A DNA stretch of 34,215 bases from Streptosporangiales bacterium. GTDB taxonomy: Bacteria; Actinomycetota; Actinomycetes; Streptosporangiales; Streptosporangiaceae. Position numbers and translations under genes: made by a program. The notes beneath the pieces are model-generated. The model worked only from the letters and a program-made list of their open reading frames with translations. It did no database searches and was not told where the DNA came from. The stretch covers positions 1 to 34,215 of the forward strand of contig WRBL01000025.1 in the NCBI GenBank assembly GCA_009784565.1, in the 5' to 3' direction. Shown here in pieces: positions 30,826-34,215 of the stretch. How positions within the stretch are numbered: position 1 is the stretch's first letter; each line of letters opens with the position of its first letter.

Positions 30826-30866
30826 TTTTCCTCGGTTTCCCGGCCAGTCGTCGCTTACGGTAACGG

Positions 30867-30907
30867 TTACGCACAGTGACGGTAGGCGGCGAGGGCGACA
30901 AGGTCAA
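30867..30907 (-). promoter_or_regulatory. bldD promoter with an overlapping BldD box
   Basis: On the minus strand TTGACC (plus 30902-30907) and TACCGT (plus 30879-30884) are exactly 17 bases apart, giving a strong promoter. TTACGCACAGTGA (plus 30867-30879) agrees with the BldD consensus TNACNC(A/T)GNGTNA at every specified position but one. It abuts the -10 and covers the expected transcription start about 50 bases before the bldD ATG, as needed for self-repression. Confidence 0.7.
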
Positions 30908-31082
30908 GCCGAATGGCAAAAACTGGTTGAACTCGCCCGGTAACCGGCTTTGCCCTCCCGGATGCCTATGTACCCTCCCCGGTTATGGCGCAACCCCTGG
31001 TGACATTGGCTTTCCCGTGTCCGGCGCCGGCCGGCGCGCGCCGCGCCGACGGTGTCGGAACGTTATGTTCCGCTATGTCCAA

Positions 31083-31098
31083 TGTGACGCATATCACA
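31083..31098. promoter_or_regulatory. CRP/GlxR-type palindrome in the bldD-pyrR gap
   Basis: TGTGA (31083-31087), CGCATA, TCACA (31094-31098) is a perfect match to the TGTGA-N6-TCACA core bound by CRP and by actinobacterial GlxR/Crp. A second palindrome, GTGATCAC (31105-31112), and the -10-like TATATG (31113-31118) follow. The site is about 150 bases from the pyrR start and 260 from the bldD start. The rest of the 409-base gap (30826-31234) holds the bldD promoter, the pyr promoter and the PyrR hairpin. Confidence 0.6.
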
Positions 31099-31143
31099 AT
31101 TTAGGTGATCACTATATGGGGTCGCTCACGCCGCTGCAGCCGC

Positions 31144-31174
31144 TTGGGATGCCTGGTCAGCGCCCTGATACGGT
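31144..31174 (+). promoter_or_regulatory. Candidate promoter of the pyr operon
   Basis: TACGGT (31169-31174) is a good -10 with TTGGGA (31144-31149) upstream at a long 19-base spacing. It would start transcription near 31181, nine bases before the PyrR-binding hairpin, so the transcript would begin with the regulatory element. An earlier start near 31125 from TATATG is also possible. Confidence 0.4.
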
Positions 31175-31189
31175 TACTCGCGTTAGGCA

Positions 31190-31223
31190 TCCTTTAAGGA
31201 CCGTCCCGTGAGACGGGGAAGGA
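31190..31223 (+). promoter_or_regulatory. PyrR-binding RNA hairpin overlapping the pyrR ribosome site
   Basis: The upper stem CCGUC (31201-31205)/GACGG (31212-31216) carries the hexaloop CCGUGA, matching the PyrR-binding loop rule CNGNGA, and the stretch UCCCGUGAG fits the conserved UCCNGNGAG. A purine-rich internal loop (31195-31200 with 31217-31218) separates it from a lower stem UCCUU (31190-31194)/AAGGA (31219-31223). The lower stem includes the first bases of the ribosome site GGAGG (31221-31225). PyrR with UMP bound would stabilise the hairpin and block translation, as described for the Mycobacterium smegmatis pyr operon. Confidence 0.75.
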
Positions 31224-31234
31224 GGTCGTTGCTG

Positions 31235-31852
31235 GTGTGCGCGATGAAGCCCGAGCAACGTTACGAAGCGCGATCCGGACCGGGCGGCTCGGGCGGCTGG
31301 AAGGCCGTCCTGACTCCCGAGGAGATCCGCCGGGCCCTGAGCCGTATCGCTCACGAGATCCTGGAGCGAACGCACGGCGGAGAGGGGGTCGTGCTGCTCG
31401 GCATTCCCACCCGCGGGGTTCCGCTCGCGGCCAGGCTCGCCGCCCGCATCGGGGAGTTCGAAGGTTCCGAGGTCGCCCACGGCTCGCTCGACGTGACCAT
31501 GCACCGCGATGACCTGAGGCTGCGTCCCGCCCGGGCCCTTCAGCGGACCGAGGTCCCGCCGGACGGCGTGGACGGGAAGACCGTGGTCCTCGTCGATGAC
31601 GTCCTGTACTCCGGCCGGACCATCCGGGCCGCCCTCGAGGCGCTCAACGAACTCGGCCGCCCCCGCGGCGTTCAGCTCGCCGTCCTGGTAGACCGGGGCC
31701 ACCGCGAGCTTCCCATCCGGGCGGACTACGTCGGCAAGAACCTCCCGACGGCCCAGCGCGAGATGGTGCGGGTGCTGCTGGAGGAGACCGACGGCGCCGA
31801 TTCCGTGGTCCTCGGGCAGCAGGCCGCGGGCGAAGAGGCGGATCCCCGGTGA
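31235..31852 (+). CDS. pyrR: Bifunctional pyr operon regulator / uracil phosphoribosyltransferase
   Basis: PyrR binds pyr mRNA in response to UMP and also has uracil phosphoribosyltransferase activity. The 205-residue protein has the PRPP-binding loop [44 protein letters not shown] and the family-specific [20 protein letters not shown]. The start is uncertain: GTG 31235 lies nine bases after GGAGG and is preferred; ATG 31244 is 18 bases away and GTG 31208 is within the regulatory hairpin. It leads the pyrR-pyrB-pyrC-carA operon, with each junction overlapping by four bases. Its leader contains a PyrR-binding hairpin, so it likely controls its own synthesis. Confidence 0.93.
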   Translation: MCAMKPEQRYEARSGPGGSGGWKAVLTPEEIRRALSRIAHEILERTHGGEGVVLLGIPTRGVPLAARLAARIGEFEGSEVAHGSLDVTMHRDDLRLRPARALQRTEVPPDGVDGKTVVLVDDVLYSGRTIRAALEALNELGRPRGVQLAVLVDRGHRELPIRADYVGKNLPTAQREMVRVLLEETDGADSVVLGQQAAGEEADPR

Positions 31853-32808
31853 AGCGGCACCTGATCTCGGCGGCCGACCTGAGCCGCGAGGACGCGATCG
31901 AGATCCTGGACACCGCCGCGGAGCTGGCCAGCGTGTCGTCGCGGCCGATCCGGAAGCTGCCGACCCTGCGGGGCCGCACGGTGGTCAACCTCTTCTACGA
32001 GGACTCGACCCGGACCCGCACCTCGTTCGAGGCGGCGGCCAAGCGGCTGTCCGCCGACGTGATCAACTTCTCGGCCAAGGGGTCGAGCGTGGCCAAGGGC
32101 GAGAGCCTGAAGGACACGGCCCTGACCCTGGAGGCGATGGGCGCCGACGCGATCGTCATCCGGCACGGAGCCTCCGGGGCGCCGCACCGGCTGGCGGAGT
32201 GGGTCACCGGCAGCGTGATCAACGCGGGCGACGGGACCCACGAGCATCCCACGCAGGCGCTGCTCGACGCGTTCACCATCCGCCAGCGCCTCGGAGGCCC
32301 CCAGCAGGACGGCGACGGCCACCGGGGAACCGGCCTGGACGGGCTCCGGGTCACGATCGTGGGAGACGTGCTGCACAGCCGCGTGGCCCGTTCCGACGTG
32401 CTGCTGCTGTCCACGCTCGGCGCCGAGGTGACGCTGGTCGCGCCGCCCACGCTGATGCCGTACGCGGTCAGCACCTGGCCGTGCGAGATCAGCTACGACC
32501 TGGACCGTGAGCTGCCCAAGAGCGACGTCGTGATGATGCTCCGCGTCCAGCGGGAGCGCATGACGGCCGCCTACTTCCCGACCGTGCGGGAGTACCGCCG
32601 CCGGTACGGGCTCGACGTCGGGAGGATGGCCCTGATGCCCTCCCGCGCGATCGTCATGCACCCGGGACCGATGAACCGCGGAGTGGAGATCGCGGCCGAC
32701 GTCGCGGACTCGTCCCGCTCGACGATCGTGGAGCAGGTGGGCAACGGAGTGACCGCGCGGATGGCGGTCCTTTACCTGATGCTGGGCGGGGCGGAGGAGA
32801 ACTCGTGA
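31849..32808 (+). CDS. pyrB: Aspartate carbamoyltransferase catalytic subunit
   Basis: PyrB joins carbamoyl phosphate and aspartate to N-carbamoylaspartate, the first committed step of pyrimidine synthesis. The 319-residue protein contains the carbamoyl-phosphate loop [13 protein letters not shown], the [20 protein letters not shown] region with the catalytic-loop lysine, [42 protein letters not shown] (aspartate binding) and MHPGPMNRG. It begins at GTG 31849, overlapping the pyrR stop (GTGA). There is no pyrI regulatory subunit, as is usual in actinobacteria, where control is at the PyrR and carbamoyl-phosphate synthetase levels. Confidence 0.96.
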   Translation: MKRHLISAADLSREDAIEILDTAAELASVSSRPIRKLPTLRGRTVVNLFYEDSTRTRTSFEAAAKRLSADVINFSAKGSSVAKGESLKDTALTLEAMGADAIVIRHGASGAPHRLAEWVTGSVINAGDGTHEHPTQALLDAFTIRQRLGGPQQDGDGHRGTGLDGLRVTIVGDVLHSRVARSDVLLLSTLGAEVTLVAPPTLMPYAVSTWPCEISYDLDRELPKSDVVMMLRVQRERMTAAYFPTVREYRRRYGLDVGRMALMPSRAIVMHPGPMNRGVEIAADVADSSRSTIVEQVGNGVTARMAVLYLMLGGAEENS

Positions 32809-34115
32809 GTGATAACAGCAACGTCTATCTGATCCGGGGAGCCCGGGTCCTCGGCGGAGACCCGGGGGACATCCTTATCCGGAACGGTGTCATCGAGGCC
32901 GTCGGCCCGGACCTGGAGGCCGGGGGCGCCCAGAAGATCGACGCCGCGGGCCTGATCGCCCTGCCGGGCCTGGTCGACCTGCACACCCACCTGCGCGAGC
33001 CGGGCCGCGAGGACGCCGAGACCGTGGAGACCGGCACCCGAGCGGCCGCCCTGGGCGGGTTCACGGCGGTGCACGCGATGGCCAACACCGAGCCGGTCGC
33101 CGACACCGCGGGCGTGGTCGAGCAGGTGTGGCGGCTGGGCCAGCAGGCCGGGTACGCGGACGTGCGGCCCGTCGGCGCCGTGACCGTCGGGATCGCGGGC
33201 AAGAACCTGGCCGAGCTCGGCGCGATGACCGACTCCGCCGCTCATGTCACCATGTTCTCCGACGACGGGCACTGCGTCAGCGACCCGCTGCTGATGCGCC
33301 GGGCCCTGGAGTACGTGAAGGCGTTCGGCGGAGTGATCGCGCAGCACGCGCAGGAGCCGAGGCTCACCGAGGGCGCCCAGCTGAACGAGGGGGAGGTCGC
33401 CTCGCGCCTCGGCCTGGCCGGCTGGCCGGCCGCCGCCGAGGAGGCGATCATCGCCCGGGACTGCCTGCTGGCCGCCCATACCGGCTCCCGGCTGCACGTC
33501 TGCCACGTGTCCACGGCGGGCTCGGTGGAGATCATCCGCTGGGCCAAGTCGAAGGGGTGGCAGGTCACGGCCGAGGTGACCCCGCACCACCTGTTCCTCA
33601 CCGACGAGCGGGCCGAGAACTACGACACCGTGTTCAAGGTCAACCCGCCGCTGCGCACGAGGCAGGACGTCGAGGCGGTCCGGGAAGGCCTCGCGGACGG
33701 CACCATCGACGCGGTCGCCACCGACCACGCCCCGCACCCGGTCGAGGCCAAGGAGGCCGAGTGGGCCGAGGCCGCGATGGGCATGACCGGCCTGGAGACG
33801 GCGCTGCGGGTGGTGCAGGAGGCCATGGTGGACACCGGGCTGCTCGACTGGGCCGGAGTCGCGGACCGGATGTCGGTCCGCCCGGCGCGCATCGGCGGCA
33901 GCGAGAAGCTCGGCCACGGCGTTTCCATCGCGGAAGGCGCCCCGGCCAACCTCATGCTCTACGACGCCAGCGCCGGGAGCGAAGCGGTGGACCCGAAGAC
34001 GCACGCGTCCAAGAGCCGCAACAGCCCCTTCGCGGGGCTGCCGCTGCCGGGCCGGGTCTACGCCACGTTCCTGCGGGGCGTGCCGACAGTTCTTGACGGG
34101 AAGGTAACCAAATGA
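32805..34115 (+). CDS. pyrC: Dihydroorotase
   Basis: PyrC closes N-carbamoylaspartate to dihydroorotate. The 436-residue protein is a class I amidohydrolase-type dihydroorotase: metal motif [10 protein letters not shown], substrate-site region [23 protein letters not shown] with an Asp in place of the carbamylated Lys of other classes, [25 protein letters not shown], and the catalytic ATDHAPHP. It starts at GTG 32805 in the four-base overlap with pyrB and ends in an ATGA overlap with carA. In some bacteria class I dihydroorotase needs PyrB for activity, so coupled expression may aid complex formation. Confidence 0.96.
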   Translation: MSDNSNVYLIRGARVLGGDPGDILIRNGVIEAVGPDLEAGGAQKIDAAGLIALPGLVDLHTHLREPGREDAETVETGTRAAALGGFTAVHAMANTEPVADTAGVVEQVWRLGQQAGYADVRPVGAVTVGIAGKNLAELGAMTDSAAHVTMFSDDGHCVSDPLLMRRALEYVKAFGGVIAQHAQEPRLTEGAQLNEGEVASRLGLAGWPAAAEEAIIARDCLLAAHTGSRLHVCHVSTAGSVEIIRWAKSKGWQVTAEVTPHHLFLTDERAENYDTVFKVNPPLRTRQDVEAVREGLADGTIDAVATDHAPHPVEAKEAEWAEAAMGMTGLETALRVVQEAMVDTGLLDWAGVADRMSVRPARIGGSEKLGHGVSIAEGAPANLMLYDASAGSEAVDPKTHASKSRNSPFAGLPLPGRVYATFLRGVPTVLDGKVTK

Positions 34116-34215
34116 CCAACGACGCGCTGCTCGTCCTGGAGGACGGCACGACGCTGCGCGGCACCGCGTACGGGGCCCCCGGCGAGAGCTTCGGCGAGAT
34201 GGTGTTCAACACCGG
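34112..34215 (+). CDS. carA: Carbamoyl-phosphate synthase small subunit, 5' fragment
   Basis: The window ends after 34 codons. The visible N-terminus, [20 protein letters not shown] then [14 protein letters not shown], is typical of CarA, in which 'LEDG..f.G..fG..g...GEvVFNT' is invariant. CarA is the glutaminase subunit that feeds ammonia to CarB for carbamoyl phosphate used by PyrB and in arginine synthesis. It overlaps pyrC by four bases (ATGA) and continues the pyr operon beyond the window, where carB is expected. Confidence 0.92.
   Translation, partial: MTNDALLVLEDGTTLRGTAYGAPGESFGEMVFNT

Noticed and set aside
1-34215. Biosynthetic gene cluster, prophage or defence island
   Set aside because: Apart from hipBA and HTH remnants, all genes are housekeeping or conserved actinobacterial genes; no integrase, transposase, restriction, cas or assembly-line genes are present.

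Overview
The window comes from a high-GC (about 70%) actinobacterium with a sporulating-actinomycete flavour. It carries a BldD orthologue with the c-di-GMP-binding residues, actinobacterial qcrCAB/ctaE respiratory genes, a PASTA-domain Ser/Thr kinase beside an Rv2175c-type DNA-binding protein, and a PimB-like mannosyltransferase. Gene order partly follows the mycobacterial trpD-ctaE-qcrCAB / NlpC-P60 / pimB / fadD15 / plsC / pknL block and partly the Streptomyces metF and bldD-pyrR-pyrB-pyrC-carA blocks. A member of Streptosporangiales or a related order is my best guess; this is inference from gene content, not a phylogeny.

Layout. 1-3265 is an accessory segment: a substrate-binding-fold protein without a signal peptide, a hipB-hipA toxin-antitoxin pair behind a strikingly AT-rich promoter, and about 540 bp of decayed helix-turn-helix sequence. 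3266-4802 (minus) encodes trpD and a degenerate receiver protein. 4918-9169 (plus) is ctaE-qcrC-qcrA-qcrB, the cytochrome bc1/aa3 supercomplex genes, closed by a bidirectional terminator. 9274-10335 (minus) holds a stand-alone RAM-domain protein and a DEDDh exonuclease. 10652-17691 is the cell-envelope and lipid region: NlpC/P60 peptidoglycan hydrolase, PimB-like mannosyltransferase, FadD15-like acyl-CoA synthetase, metallophosphoesterase, two small conserved proteins overlapping tail-to-tail, and a PlsC acyltransferase.

17739-22956 carries a phosphofructokinase with the pyrophosphate-type signature, a DUF4262 protein, an MFS exporter, thiI and endonuclease IV. 22979-26725 holds a PknL/PknB-like kinase, a ferredoxin-reductase-type flavoprotein and an Rv2175c-like DNA-binding protein. 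26883-30198 holds metF, a GNAT protein coupled to a luciferase-like monooxygenase, and a small HEPN protein behind a candidate LexA box. 30328-34215 is bldD diverging from the pyrimidine operon pyrR-pyrB-pyrC-carA; carA runs off the window.

The most interesting signals are regulatory. A PyrR-binding hairpin captures the pyrR Shine-Dalgarno in its lower stem. A perfect CRP-type palindrome and a near-consensus BldD box lie in the bldD-pyrR gap. A SOS-box-like palindrome sits between the promoter elements of the HEPN gene. Two 11-bp direct repeats lie 22 bp apart before the Rv2175c-like gene, and a perfect palindrome overlies the metF -35 region. I found no tRNA, rRNA, CRISPR array, insertion sequence or prophage.
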